Shown one piece after another: positions 1 through 8,088 of a stretch of 53,350 nucleotides of DNA. The DNA is taken from contig NZ_CAJWRQ010000008.1 of NCBI RefSeq assembly GCF_913046405.1, forward strand, positions 1-53,350, given 5' to 3'. Below the pieces are notes generated by a model. That model did not search any database. It saw only the letters and a program-made list of their open reading frames with translations, and was not told the origin of the DNA. A program made the translations under genes and the position numbers. Source of the stretch: an uncultured Christiangramia sp. Its GTDB lineage: Bacteria; Bacteroidota; Bacteroidia; Flavobacteriales; Flavobacteriaceae. The first letter of the stretch is position 1. Each line of letters opens with the position of its first letter.

Positions 1-2
1 TT

Positions 3-584
3 TTTGGAAGTCTGTTTTACTTTATTTTTATTCCAAGGTATTTTCCAGACGAAATCGTTAAAGCTAAATTAATGGCGATAGCGATCATTACGATATTCAT
101 ACCGGTAGTATTCTATTTTTTACTGAAGAATCTTGGGAAAGCAGAATCGGTTTTTCTTGAGAAAACTGAGGAAAGGCGCTGGCCACTATTTTTCTTTTGC
201 TTATTGATACTGATGGTTTTACATCAAATTTTAAACTTCTATAATTATCCCGGGCTATATTATTACTTCGCAGGCATACTTATTTCAACTCTATTAGCCT
301 ATACCTTGAGCTGGTTCAGGCTTAAAGTCAGCTTGCATATGATGGGAATCACCGGGCTATTAATGTTCGTTACCGGCTTCTGTATTTACTTTCACCTATA
401 TTATATCTATACCGTGGCATTTCTCATCATCGCCTGCGGTCTCACAGCATCTTCAAGACTTTATTTTAAAGCCCATACAAGCTCAGAATTATGGGTGGGA
501 AGCCTGTTAGGTCTAGGTCCGCAATTGCTCCTGTTCAATCTGTGGTTTACAGAATATAGAATGTCAGACCTATTTTTAAGGTAG
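3..584 (+). CDS. PAP2-like integral membrane protein (5' partial)
   Basis: The reading frame is open to the left edge, so the first ATG at 72 is probably internal and the gene begins outside the window. The visible ~193 residues are almost entirely hydrophobic, with about five membrane segments. Near the C-terminus, SRLYFKAHTSSELWVGSLLG resembles the third motif of PAP2-superfamily phosphatases (SRxxxxxHxxxDxxxGxxxG), with E in place of the usual D. An upstream SLHMMG could be the remnant of the PSGH motif. A lipid phosphatase-like role in the inner membrane is an inference from this weak match, and the E for D swap makes activity uncertain. Its 3' end overlaps the convergent PorT-like gene by 38 bases. 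Confidence 0.55.
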   Translation, partial: FGSLFYFIFIPRYFPDEIVKAKLMAIAIITIFIPVVFYFLLKNLGKAESVFLEKTEERRWPLFFFCLLILMVLHQILNFYNYPGLYYYFAGILISTLLAYTLSWFRLKVSLHMMGITGLLMFVTGFCIYFHLYYIYTVAFLIIACGLTASSRLYFKAHTSSELWVGSLLGLGPQLLLFNLWFTEYRMSDLFLR

Positions 585-1263
585 ATACATCTAAAGACTC
601 ATTCTGAAGTGAAGCGTCCTTGAAAAAAGGGATCAATGAATAGTAGAAATGAAAGTTGAAAGTATTGTATCCAAAGGTAAAAGTTGCTCCAGCTCTGAAT
701 TTATTTAATTCTGAAAGATTATTGATAACAGTTTGTCCTGTATCATCTCTATAGTTACTTCTGAAGTTATAAATATAGCCTAAACGGACTCCAGAATATA
801 TCCTCCAGAACTTATAAGATTCTGGGGTTGAAGTACGCCATCTAAATTCAAATGGCAATTCGAACTGTTGTGTCGTGTAGCGATTGGTATCATAATCTAT
901 GTCCTCTAAGGATTGAAATTCTGCGTCACCGGAAGCAGACTTAGTAATACGCAAATTTTGCCCATAGCTATCAATTCCCCAACCTAGCCCTAGACCGAGT
1001 GCAACGTTTCTACGTTTATTCAATGGCATGTCTCGAATCACTCCCAGGTTGAGACCTCCGGAAAAACTTTCCTGAGAGATTGCTTCGGGTTTATTGGTAA
1101 TCAGATTAAAACTGAAACCTACATAGAATTGATCCTCTCTATAGAGGCTATCTACTGTAAATGGAACTGAATCCGGGATTTTGTATTGCCGCTGTTCTTC
1201 CTGCGCAATTATGATGACAGGATAAAGCAGAATTAAACTAAGAATGATCAATTTGATCCTCAT
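547..1263 (-). CDS. PorT-family outer-membrane beta-barrel protein
   Basis: A 238-residue protein with a signal peptide (cleavage after about residue 20, IIIAQ) followed by alternating-hydrophobicity strands and aromatic-rich segments. It ends in GLTFYIL, typical of an outer-membrane barrel of the PF13568/PorT-like type. Glycine-rich strands such as VALGLGLGWGIDSYG support the barrel call. Whether this is the PorT required for type IX secretion cannot be decided here; the family is large and the usual ubiE neighbour is not visible. It lies downstream of the ExbBD cluster on the same strand, but a terminator at 1287-1323 separates them. Its tail overlaps the convergent PAP2-like gene. Confidence 0.65.
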   Translation of the reverse strand: MRIKLIILSLILLYPVIIIAQEEQRQYKIPDSVPFTVDSLYREDQFYVGFSFNLITNKPEAISQESFSGGLNLGVIRDMPLNKRRNVALGLGLGWGIDSYGQNLRITKSASGDAEFQSLEDIDYDTNRYTTQQFELPFEFRWRTSTPESYKFWRIYSGVRLGYIYNFRSNYRDDTGQTVINNLSELNKFRAGATFTFGYNTFNFHFYYSLIPFFKDASLQNESLDVSTLKIGLTFYIL

Positions 1264-1286
1264 GGTTTCAAATATTCTATAAATAT

Positions 1287-1323
1287 AAAAAACATCCTGC
1301 CTGGTTTTAAACCGGACAGGATG
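1287..1323 (-). terminator. Rho-independent terminator of the exbBD operon
   Basis: Read on the minus strand, CATCCTG pairs with CAGGATG, extended inward by a G-U pair and further C-G/T-A pairs. A run of T follows (A-run 1287-1292 on the plus strand). It sits 27 bases after the last exbD stop and ahead of the PorT-like gene. Confidence 0.8.
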
Positions 1324-1349
1324 CTTTCTATAATTAAATTGAAAAGATT

Positions 1350-1832
1350 TTAGTCGATGTTATTACCAGCTTCTCCCTTTTTGGTAGTATAGTTGATTTT
1401 TAACGCTTCAGCTTTTCTAAGTTCCTGTTTGATATCAGATACTAGTCCCATATTGGTTTCTTCATCCACTTTCAAAGCAGTTGTAAGATATGGAACAAGT
1501 TCTTCTCGCTTGGATTCTCTTTCGGCGTAAATAAACTGCTGCACTTCTTCAACACTTGCGAATTTATCATTTAGCTGAATTCTGGCTTCAGTACCATATT
1601 TCGCCTGGTATCTCTGGCTCGGTTTACCAGCGTAAATGTACATGATCAAATCCTTCTTATCCAATTTCTCCACCTGGTCTGCAAATGGCAAATTATTCTG
1701 GATCATTAATGTATTGTCACGCATTACCGTTGCCACCATAAAGAAGAACAATAGCATAAAAACGATATCAGGTAAAGATGCCGTACTAATTGCAGGCAAA
1801 TCTCCAGATTTTTTCTTTTTAAATTTTGACAT
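1350..1832 (-). CDS. ExbD/TolR-type biopolymer transport protein (second copy)
   Basis: A 160-residue ExbD-family protein. It has a short basic cytoplasmic N-terminus (MSKFKKKK), one membrane helix at about residues 19-37 carrying the essential protonatable Asp (D22 in LPDIVFMLLFFF), and a periplasmic domain. In this family the Asp, with the ExbB pentamer, converts proton flow into work on TonB or a related periplasmic partner. It is the last gene of the exbB-X-exbD-exbD operon, 28 bases after the first exbD. Two non-identical ExbDs next to one ExbB are common in Bacteroidota. No TonB is encoded in the cluster, so the partner is unknown. Confidence 0.85.
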   Translation of the reverse strand: MSKFKKKKSGDLPAISTASLPDIVFMLLFFFMVATVMRDNTLMIQNNLPFADQVEKLDKKDLIMYIYAGKPSQRYQAKYGTEARIQLNDKFASVEEVQQFIYAERESKREELVPYLTTALKVDEETNMGLVSDIKQELRKAEALKINYTTKKGEAGNNID

Positions 1833-1860
1833 AATTTAAGTCGTTTTTTCGTTTCTAGTT

Positions 1861-2469
1861 CTAATTTGTAGGTTCAGCTTCAGATAATTTCTGAGGAATC
1901 ATATCAGATATTACATCGATCTTCTCCTTCAAAGCATCTTTGTCACCAGTATATCTTGGATCATTGTAGTTACTTTCCATTTTAGTGAAAGTGGTACCAT
2001 ACATTCTCTGTGCTTCACGATCTCTAAGCTGATTATATGCAGCCACAAGTTCGTTCTGTACAGCGATATAAGTACCATACTCTGTTCCACGGTTATTTAC
2101 CAGTGAAATAATAGCTTTCTGTGGATTCACTGAAGATCCGGGATCCTTAGCTCCCTGGCAGAAACTACAGGCTTCATCGCCTTGTCCTCCACCATTATCA
2201 AGAAATTCGACAGCTGCTTCACGCAGTTCCCCAATTTCCATGCTCTCATCTTCAACCAGCAGCTCGTTATTACTGTTCACAAGCACCGTGAAGATGTTTC
2301 GTTGTTTAATAACCGGAGGCTCCTGCTCTTCAGGTTGCCATGGCGGTAACTTCCTGCTTATCCCACTATCTGTCTCAATGGTAGTAGTTACCAGGAAGAA
2401 GATAAGAAGTAAGAAGGCAATATCTGCCATAGACCCGGCATTCACTTCCGGTGCTGATCTCTTTGCCAT
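1861..2469 (-). CDS. ExbD/TolR-type protein with CxxC periplasmic insertion
   Basis: A 202-residue ExbD-family protein. The membrane helix (about residues 15-31) carries the conserved Asp D16 in MADIAFLLLIFF. The periplasmic domain is longer than in the typical ~140-residue ExbD: a glycine-rich insert ending in C101-S-F-C104 precedes the last core strand, and a ~50-residue charged, helix-prone tail follows. A CxxC pair in the periplasm could form a disulfide, bind metal or act in redox sensing; this is inference. It starts one base after the small membrane protein gene, so translation is probably coupled. Confidence 0.85.
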   Translation of the reverse strand: MAKRSAPEVNAGSMADIAFLLLIFFLVTTTIETDSGISRKLPPWQPEEQEPPVIKQRNIFTVLVNSNNELLVEDESMEIGELREAAVEFLDNGGGQGDEACSFCQGAKDPGSSVNPQKAIISLVNNRGTEYGTYIAVQNELVAAYNQLRDREAQRMYGTTFTKMESNYNDPRYTGDKDALKEKIDVISDMIPQKLSEAEPTN

Positions 2470-2470
2470 A

Positions 2471-2908
2471 TTATTTAGCTAATTTTTTTATTCCAGAGAA
2501 TACCATTGCTGCAATCGCAACTGCTGCAAGTATATAGAAGGTAATTAATCCTGCGCCTACCCAATGATCTGCAGATGCAGACAGCATAGTACCATCTTTT
2601 AGTTGAGTTGCCTCACCGTCACTTAATACATAAGCGACAATAATGATCACTGCAAAGGATCCTACGGCAATTATGGTGTTCTTAATACTTCCTCTGAATA
2701 AACCTACGATCACAAAGATAGCAACCAATACTACAACTGCTGCAAGAACAATGTATGCGATCCACATGAAAGGGTCTAAATGACTCCCCTGTAGGTCTGC
2801 CGAGGCTTTTATAGCATCGTCACCGGTAGCGATAATTCTTCCCAGAAGAATTAACCCAATCACACCGATCACGAGTGCCAGATATTTTAATACTTTATGT
2901 AAGGTCAT
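2471..2908 (-). CDS. Small four-helix membrane protein in the exbBD operon
   Basis: A 145-residue protein with four predicted transmembrane helices (about residues 7-27, 46-70, 75-95 and 116-140). One periplasmic or cytoplasmic loop is rich in small and charged residues (DGEATQLKDGTMLSASADH). It lies between exbB (13 bases) and exbD (1 base), so it is surely co-transcribed and possibly an accessory subunit of the motor. I do not recognise a named family. Its position suggests that it modulates or scaffolds the ExbB-ExbD complex. Confidence 0.7.
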   Translation of the reverse strand: MTLHKVLKYLALVIGVIGLILLGRIIATGDDAIKASADLQGSHLDPFMWIAYIVLAAVVVLVAIFVIVGLFRGSIKNTIIAVGSFAVIIIVAYVLSDGEATQLKDGTMLSASADHWVGAGLITFYILAAVAIAAMVFSGIKKLAK

Positions 2909-2921
2909 AATTTACGTTGTC

Positions 2922-3725
2922 TTAGATTCGTTTTTTATTCTTGTAAGCTACCAACATATCGATAAGAAGAATAGATGCATCTTCCATATCGTTAACAATG
3001 CTATCAATCTTAGCAATGATGTAGTTGTAGAAAATCTGAAGAATAATCGCAACGATCAAACCAAATACAGTTGTAAGAAGTGCTACTTTAATACCACCAG
3101 CTACAAGTGACGGCTGCATATCTCCAGCTGCTTCAATACGGTCAAACGCCTGAATCATCCCGATTACAGTACCCATGAAACCAAGCATTGGTGCAAGTGC
3201 GATAAATAAAGATACCCAAGATACATTCTTCTCAAGTTGTCCCATTTGAACACCACCGTAAGCAACTACCGCTTTCTCTGCAGCTTCAATACTTTCATCT
3301 GCTCTGTCAAGACCCTGGTAGTAAATTGAGGCAACAGGTCCTTTTGTATTTCTACAAACTTCCTTAGCTGCTTCTACTCCACCACTATGAAGAGCGTCCT
3401 CAACATCCTGAGCCAACTTCTTAGTATTCGTAGTAGATAGGTTTAAAAAGATAATTCTCTCAATGGCAATGGCCAGACCAAGAATTAAACACAAAAGTAC
3501 GATCCCCATAAAACCTGGACCACCTTCGATGAAACGTTTCTTAAGCTCCTGGTGAAAACCAAGGTCTTCTTCTTCCAGATCATCACCGGCCATTGCTTCT
3601 TCGTCATCCTGTACAAAGCTCACAATCGTTCCTGGCAAATTATTCGTACCGTTAGCCGCCTGTAGATTATAGGTTCCAAGAACCGTAATCGCGGCGATTA
3701 CCAAAATAGAAAATAATCTTTTCAT
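2922..3725 (-). CDS. MotA/TolQ/ExbB proton channel family protein
   Basis: A 267-residue ExbB/TolQ-family protein. A signal-like N-terminal helix (to about LQAANG) precedes an acidic stretch and a second helix at about 73-93. The conserved C-terminal channel region follows, with the family pattern WVSLFIALAPMLGFMGTVIGM and a final helix (VALLTTVFGLIVAIILQIFY). The extra N-terminal segment makes it longer than the ~240 residues of proteobacterial ExbB and is usual for Bacteroidota homologues. It is first in the operon. It would form the inner-membrane pentamer that houses the two ExbD proteins. Confidence 0.88.
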   Translation of the reverse strand: MKRLFSILVIAAITVLGTYNLQAANGTNNLPGTIVSFVQDDEEAMAGDDLEEEDLGFHQELKKRFIEGGPGFMGIVLLCLILGLAIAIERIIFLNLSTTNTKKLAQDVEDALHSGGVEAAKEVCRNTKGPVASIYYQGLDRADESIEAAEKAVVAYGGVQMGQLEKNVSWVSLFIALAPMLGFMGTVIGMIQAFDRIEAAGDMQPSLVAGGIKVALLTTVFGLIVAIILQIFYNYIIAKIDSIVNDMEDASILLIDMLVAYKNKKRI

Positions 3726-3757
3726 TACTGTTTGTCTTAATTTAATTAGTTAAAGGT

Positions 3758-3765
3758 TAAAGATA
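3758..3765 (-). promoter_or_regulatory. Possible -7 element of the exbB operon
   Basis: On the minus strand this reads TATCTTTA, one base from the Bacteroidota -7 consensus TAnnTTTG, 32 bases before the exbB start. No clear -33 TTTG is visible. Confidence 0.35.
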
Positions 3766-3790
3766 TAAATTATTTTTAATAAACACTTAG

Positions 3791-3878
3791 CAGAGAGGAA
3801 GGGATTCGAACCCTCGATACGCTTGTGACGTATACACACTTTCCAGGCGTGCGCCTTCGACCACTCGGCCACCTCTCT
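3791..3878 (-). tRNA. tRNA-Ser (anticodon GGA)
   Basis: An 88-nt class II tRNA. Acceptor stem AGAGAGG pairs with CCTCTCT, with discriminator G. The D-arm contains TGGCCGAGTGG. Anticodon stem CACGC/GTGTG encloses loop CTGGAAA, giving anticodon GGA. A long variable arm (TACG...CGTA) and a T-arm GGGTTCGAATCCC follow. The 3' CCA is not encoded. Confidence 0.97.
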
Positions 3879-3895
3879 GTATTTGTTAGGCTCGG

Positions 3896-3925
3896 CAAAT
3901 AACGAAAAAAATAATTACCCGTCAA
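3896..3925 (-). promoter_or_regulatory. Probable promoter of tRNA-Ser
   Basis: On the minus strand TTGAC (first base 3925) is followed after 19 bases by GTTATTTG (3903-3896), close to the Bacteroidota TTTG/TAnnTTTG promoter. It lies about 20 bases ahead of the mature tRNA 5' end. Confidence 0.45.
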
Positions 3926-3942
3926 GAAACCCGCCATTAATT

Positions 3943-4971
3943 TTAAGACATTTCACCACGCAGCGAGGTTTCGAAGATCGTTTTGAAAACTTTTGGAGAT
4001 AAGTCTTTACCAATCAGATACATCAGTTTGCTTACCGCAGCTTCGGTAGTGATATCCTTTCCGGAAACCACCCCTACTTTCTTAAGACCTACACTGGTTT
4101 CATACTGTCCCATGTTCACACTTCCTGCTACACATTGCGTCACATTAACCACAAAAAGCCCTTCCTTTATTTTCTTCCGAAGCAGTTCGAGAAACCAGGA
4201 TGTATTTGGTGCATTCCCGCTACCGTAAGTCTCTAACACCACTCCCTTTAGCTCAGGTTTAGCCAGAATATGCTCCACCGTGCTCTCGCTTATTCCCGGG
4301 AACATTTTTAATACCAGTATATTATCATCAAAACCTGTATGTAATTTTGTTTTCTGCTTTCTATTAGGAGCCCAAAGTGCCTTATAATTAACCGATAGAT
4401 ATACCCCAGATTCTGCCAATGCAGGGTGATTCATAGAGGAAAAAGCCTGAAAATGCTCAGCATTGATCTTCGTCGTCCTGTTCGCACGGTACAATTTGTA
4501 TTCAAAATAAAGTCCAACTTCAGAGATAACCGGCTTTCCATTCTTTCTTAAACCTGCAACCTGAATACTTGTGATCAGGTTTTCTTTTGCATCTGTCCGC
4601 AAATCTCCAATAGGCAACTGCGAACCGGTGAAAATGATTGGCTTCGTTAGATTTTCGAACATAAAACTAAGCGCAGAAGCAGTATAGGACATCGTATCAC
4701 TTCCATGTAGCACGACAAACCCATCATAATCATCGAATCTTTCATAGATCACATTCGCGATTTTGATCCAGTATTCGGGATTCATATTGGAGGAATCGAT
4801 AGGATCACCAAAAGTCATGGTTTCGATCTCATGCTCAAGGATCTTCAATTCCGGAATATTATGCAAAAGCTCATCAAAATTGAAAGCTTTTAACGCACCA
4901 GTCTCATAATCCTTGATCATCCCAATGGTACCACCGGTATAAACAAGTAGTATCTTGGAATTATCCTTCAT
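3943..4971 (-). CDS. ansA: Type I (cytoplasmic) L-asparaginase
   Basis: A 342-residue asparaginase that hydrolyses asparagine to aspartate and ammonia. The two catalytic threonine motifs are at residues 12-15 (TGGTI) and 89-93 (HGSDT, where the family usually has HGTDT). Also present is a C-terminal regulatory-type domain with NVTQCVAGSVNMGQY, as in type I enzymes. There is no signal peptide, so it is cytoplasmic. It overlaps the upstream acyltransferase gene by 11 bases, suggesting co-transcription although the functions look unrelated. The Ser for Thr change in the second motif sits next to the catalytic Asp-Thr pair and is conservative. Confidence 0.92.
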   Translation of the reverse strand: MKDNSKILLVYTGGTIGMIKDYETGALKAFNFDELLHNIPELKILEHEIETMTFGDPIDSSNMNPEYWIKIANVIYERFDDYDGFVVLHGSDTMSYTASALSFMFENLTKPIIFTGSQLPIGDLRTDAKENLITSIQVAGLRKNGKPVISEVGLYFEYKLYRANRTTKINAEHFQAFSSMNHPALAESGVYLSVNYKALWAPNRKQKTKLHTGFDDNILVLKMFPGISESTVEHILAKPELKGVVLETYGSGNAPNTSWFLELLRKKIKEGLFVVNVTQCVAGSVNMGQYETSVGLKKVGVVSGKDITTEAAVSKLMYLIGKDLSPKVFKTIFETSLRGEMS

Positions 4972-6094
4972 TAAGTCCCAGTTTATTGATTACAGGATTC
5001 GCGTACATTAATAAATAGCTATTTAAAGCCAACGGATTTTTGATATCCACCCGCCTGCTTACTCTGCGGTCAAACTGTCTTTTTTCTTTTTCTGTGTATT
5101 TATCTGTAAATCGCTCTTCGTTTCTGAGTAGATCACAGGCGATATAGTTCGATGGCCATAATTTGTAATTTTTATGGATCGCATTATCAATGAGTTTGGA
5201 AACGGCCTGAAGTTGATCGTTTACTGAAAGATTCTGCTTACGAATATAATCCAGGTCTTCTGAAGTGATCACATCACCCGCATTCAAACGTATTCTACCT
5301 TTTTGCCCCATTGCGCCCTGCATGATACTATTAAAGTCTTCATTGGCGCTTTTCTTATATTCCTCCTGCATCCTTTTTGCCAGTACTTCCGGCATTTTCA
5401 GCATATCTGTAGGATCAAATTCATAAGAAATGGAAACCGGTACGATCTTGATCTTAGCCAGGTAATCGAGAAGATCCAGGTCACCCTTGGCCATCCCGAT
5501 CATCTTGAGAACACCCTGCTGGGTCACATCATTACCATCTTTGGTTCTGCCTTCTCGTTGCGCCATCCAGATCGATCTTGAATCTTCCAGTAATCCTCTG
5601 GTATACTCTGAAAGTCGCATGGAACTTTTCAGCATCTCACGCGGACTCTGATTTCGAAGAACCAGGAAATTACGATTCAACTTAGCCAGGGCAGCGAGGA
5701 AAGGTTTCTGTACCAAGTTGTCACCAATGGCTGAAGCAGTCATCACCAGGTCATGGTTATACAGCGTATAATTAAGCAAGGAAGTATCTAAAAGAATATC
5801 CCTGTGATTGGAAATATAGAAGTATGATTCGTCTTCATCCAGTTTATCAAAACCGCGGTCGCTTAGCCCTTCACTGGATTTTTCCAGAACTTTTTCAACA
5901 CTGTAATAGATGACCTTACTCTGGAAATCCCTTATGGAGTAACAATCTGCCACGATCGTTTTGATCTCTTCATATTCAAGATCGGGAAAGGTAAATTGCA
6001 GAAGCGCCTTTACCATGGGATGTTTTACATACTGCTGTAAAGCAGGATTTACTTCTTCATCGTCGTAAAAACGTATATCGTCAAAATTTTGCAC
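4961..6094 (-). CDS. 1-acyl-sn-glycerol-3-phosphate acyltransferase-like protein
   Basis: A 377-residue soluble or peripheral acyltransferase of the PlsC/PlsB-like superfamily. The N-terminal ~85 residues form a helical lead-in. The acyltransferase block begins at YFYISNHRDILLD (about residues 91-103). The His-Asp spacing is one residue longer than the textbook HX4D if D103 is the partner. Further conserved-looking blocks are NRNFLVLRNQS (about 140-150) and WMAQREGRTKDG (about 175-188, the substrate-binding region). It probably transfers acyl chains to lysophosphatidic acid or a similar acceptor in membrane lipid synthesis. Its 3' end overlaps asparaginase. Confidence 0.75.
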   Translation of the reverse strand: MQNFDDIRFYDDEEVNPALQQYVKHPMVKALLQFTFPDLEYEEIKTIVADCYSIRDFQSKVIYYSVEKVLEKSSEGLSDRGFDKLDEDESYFYISNHRDILLDTSLLNYTLYNHDLVMTASAIGDNLVQKPFLAALAKLNRNFLVLRNQSPREMLKSSMRLSEYTRGLLEDSRSIWMAQREGRTKDGNDVTQQGVLKMIGMAKGDLDLLDYLAKIKIVPVSISYEFDPTDMLKMPEVLAKRMQEEYKKSANEDFNSIMQGAMGQKGRIRLNAGDVITSEDLDYIRKQNLSVNDQLQAVSKLIDNAIHKNYKLWPSNYIACDLLRNEERFTDKYTEKEKRQFDRRVSRRVDIKNPLALNSYLLMYANPVINKLGLNEG

Positions 6095-6144
6095 CTATAT
6101 CTCTTATTATTTCAACAAATGAACAAAATTTATGTTTAACAGCT

Positions 6145-6912
6145 TTAGATTCCAAAGACTTCCTTCGAGTTTTTGGTGGTTACCTCAGCAATCTCCTCCA
6201 ATGGGAGCTCATATAATTCAGCTAATTTCTCGGCAACCTTTAGAATATAGACCGGATCGTTTCTTTTTCCGCGGAAAGGTTTAGGAGCCAGGTATGGAGC
6301 ATCTGTCTCAAGAACAATTTGCTCCAGCGGAATCTTGGCCATGAATTTATCTATCCCTCCATTTTTGAAAGTAACCACTCCGCCAATGCCCAGTTTCATA
6401 TTATAGGAAAGCGCCTGTTGCGCCTGTTCAAAATTCCCTGTAAAGCAGTGAAAGATTCCAAAAAGATCATCACCCTTTTCTTCTTCTAATACTGAAAATA
6501 CCTCATCAAAGGCATTACGACAGTGAATAACAATTGGAAGTTTATATTTTTTCGCAAACTGTATCTGTCTTCTGAAAGCGTCCTGCTGAATTTCCAACGT
6601 GGATTTATCCCAATATAGATCGATCCCAATTTCTCCTACAGCGTAAAATTTACGTTTTGCAAGTTCCTCTTCTACATGCTTTAATTCATCTTCATAATTC
6701 TCCTGCACATGAGTAGGATGTAATCCCATCATCAAAAAAATGTTCTCTGGAAATGCTTTTTCCAGCTCATACATACTTTGGGTAGTTTCTGAATCTATCG
6801 CCGGAATAAAAAAACGTGTCACATTTTGAGCGATGGCATCCTGAATAAGTTGCTGCCGCTCGTCATCAAATGAATTACTATATAAATGTGTGTGCGTATC
6901 TGTGATTGTCAT
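6145..6912 (-). CDS. TatD-family metal-dependent DNase
   Basis: A 255-residue TatD-family hydrolase, a TIM barrel that binds two metals and acts as a deoxyribonuclease or 3' exonuclease. Visible motifs are DTHTHLYSNSFD at the N-terminus, GEIGIDLYWD (metal-bridging Glu), PIVIHCRNA, FHCFTG, and ETDAPYLAPKPFRGKRNDP. The open frame extends upstream to 7089 into the neighbouring gene. I chose the ATG at 6912 because the family starts at MxxTDTHxH and a promoter-like TATTTTTG lies immediately upstream. The flavoprotein gene ends 67 bases before it. Confidence 0.92.
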   Translation of the reverse strand: MTITDTHTHLYSNSFDDERQQLIQDAIAQNVTRFFIPAIDSETTQSMYELEKAFPENIFLMMGLHPTHVQENYEDELKHVEEELAKRKFYAVGEIGIDLYWDKSTLEIQQDAFRRQIQFAKKYKLPIVIHCRNAFDEVFSVLEEEKGDDLFGIFHCFTGNFEQAQQALSYNMKLGIGGVVTFKNGGIDKFMAKIPLEQIVLETDAPYLAPKPFRGKRNDPVYILKVAEKLAELYELPLEEIAEVTTKNSKEVFGI

Positions 6913-6916
6913 TCCG

Positions 6917-6924
6917 CAAAAATA
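6917..6924 (-). promoter_or_regulatory. Possible -7 element for the TatD gene
   Basis: Minus-strand TATTTTTG matches TAnnTTTG and lies only 4 bases from the chosen TatD start codon. It supports the short start and implies a very short leader or a leaderless transcript. No -33 element is clear. Confidence 0.4.
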
Positions 6925-6979
6925 AGATTTGCGATACAATCCTGAAACCAAATTAGCTGAAGTTGTTTCTATTGAAAGT

Positions 6980-8035
6980 TTACACAGCAACTGAAAGCCT
7001 TTCAGCGATCTTTCCGGCGAGGTAAGCTGCATCTTTTTTGATTCCGCCAAGGGTTGCAGAACCTCTGGTATGCAACCAGGGCAAACCAATAAAGTAAAGG
7101 CCTTCCATATTACTTACTCCACGGTAATGTTCAGGATAGCCGTTTTTTGCCAGTTCCAGGCCTTCGATCCATTCGAAATTTGGTCGGTAACCAGTAGCCC
7201 AGACGATATTCTTTATATCCCGAAGTTCTTGCTTCTCAGTGAGTATACGCTCGATTTCAGCATCTTTGGTTTTTCCTACAGCGATTACATTTTTCCTGGC
7301 CAAAATCCCTTTTACATCTGTTCCAATTACGGGTTGTCGCGAATTACTGATCTTTTTTCCCAGCCATGTATCTCTACTGAAGCTTAAAAAGCCGGATTTT
7401 GTAAACCACCACCAAAGTGTCTTACCCATTATTTCCTGCGGAAGTACTTTTACATCTGTAGTTCCTGAAAAATAGGTTTTGCGATTATTTTCAGAAATTT
7501 CATCGAGGATCTGAAATCCGCTATCTCCGGCTCCCACCACCATCGCGGGTCCTGACTGTAACTGGTCTGGATTCTTATAATAGTTGCTATGGATCTGAAA
7601 AACTTCAGAAGAGATCTTTTTAGAGAAAGCTGGTGTGTAGGGAATATGAAATGGCCCTGTTGCAATAACTACATTTCTAGCTTTTAGATCACCTTGTGGA
7701 GACTTCAGCAGAAAATGATCATTTACTCGGGTGATCTTTTGGATGTAAGTTTCTAACTGAACCGGAATATCAAAATTCTGCACGTATTCTTTAAAATAGC
7801 CGGCAACTTCAGTTTTAGATGGATAATGTCCTTTTTCGGCCGGAAATTCCATCCCGGGCATGTTATTAAATTCAGAAGGAGTAAAAAGAGTAAGAGAATC
7901 CCAGCGATTCATCCATGAAGCACCAATTTCGGTTTCTTTATCCACTACCAGGAAGTTATGACCCTGTTGTTTTAGATAATACGCCATGGCCAAACCTGCC
8001 TGTGCCGCTCCTACCACAATAAAATCTAACATCAT
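6980..8035 (-). CDS. Flavin-dependent monooxygenase-like NAD(P)/FAD oxidoreductase
   Basis: A 351-residue two-dinucleotide-binding-domain flavoprotein. The N-terminal FAD-binding fold has VVGAAQAGLA, in which the second Gly of GxGxxG is Ala. The acidic end of the second strand (VVDKETEIGASW) follows, then a second Rossmann motif VVGAGDSGFQI at about 167 for NAD(P)H, and the ATGYRPNF motif near 280. This pattern fits the FMO/BVMO-like and CzcO/YpdA-type family. The substrate is unknown. Two start codons are adjacent (8035 and 8032). The upstream gene on this strand (DUF456) ends 53 bases away, with a -7-like box between. Confidence 0.82.
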   Translation of the reverse strand: MMLDFIVVGAAQAGLAMAYYLKQQGHNFLVVDKETEIGASWMNRWDSLTLFTPSEFNNMPGMEFPAEKGHYPSKTEVAGYFKEYVQNFDIPVQLETYIQKITRVNDHFLLKSPQGDLKARNVVIATGPFHIPYTPAFSKKISSEVFQIHSNYYKNPDQLQSGPAMVVGAGDSGFQILDEISENNRKTYFSGTTDVKVLPQEIMGKTLWWWFTKSGFLSFSRDTWLGKKISNSRQPVIGTDVKGILARKNVIAVGKTKDAEIERILTEKQELRDIKNIVWATGYRPNFEWIEGLELAKNGYPEHYRGVSNMEGLYFIGLPWLHTRGSATLGGIKKDAAYLAGKIAERLSVAV

Positions 8036-8047
8036 TTAACTTTTTTG

Positions 8048-8055
8048 CAAAAGTA
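8048..8055 (-). promoter_or_regulatory. Possible -7 element for the flavoprotein gene
   Basis: Minus-strand TACTTTTG fits TAnnTTTG and lies 12 bases before the start codon at 8035. No matching -33 box is seen. Confidence 0.4.
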
Positions 8056-8088
8056 CGCTTATTTAAAGGTTTCTGAAAATCAGATCTT

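Noticed and set aside
547..1263. Calling this gene the type IX secretion porT
   Set aside because: The beta-barrel family is broad, the usual ubiE neighbour is absent, and no diagnostic residue can be read; only the family name is kept.
6913..7089. N-terminal extension of the TatD protein
   Set aside because: The extension lies inside the neighbouring flavoprotein gene, lacks family similarity, and a -7 box sits just upstream of the shorter start.
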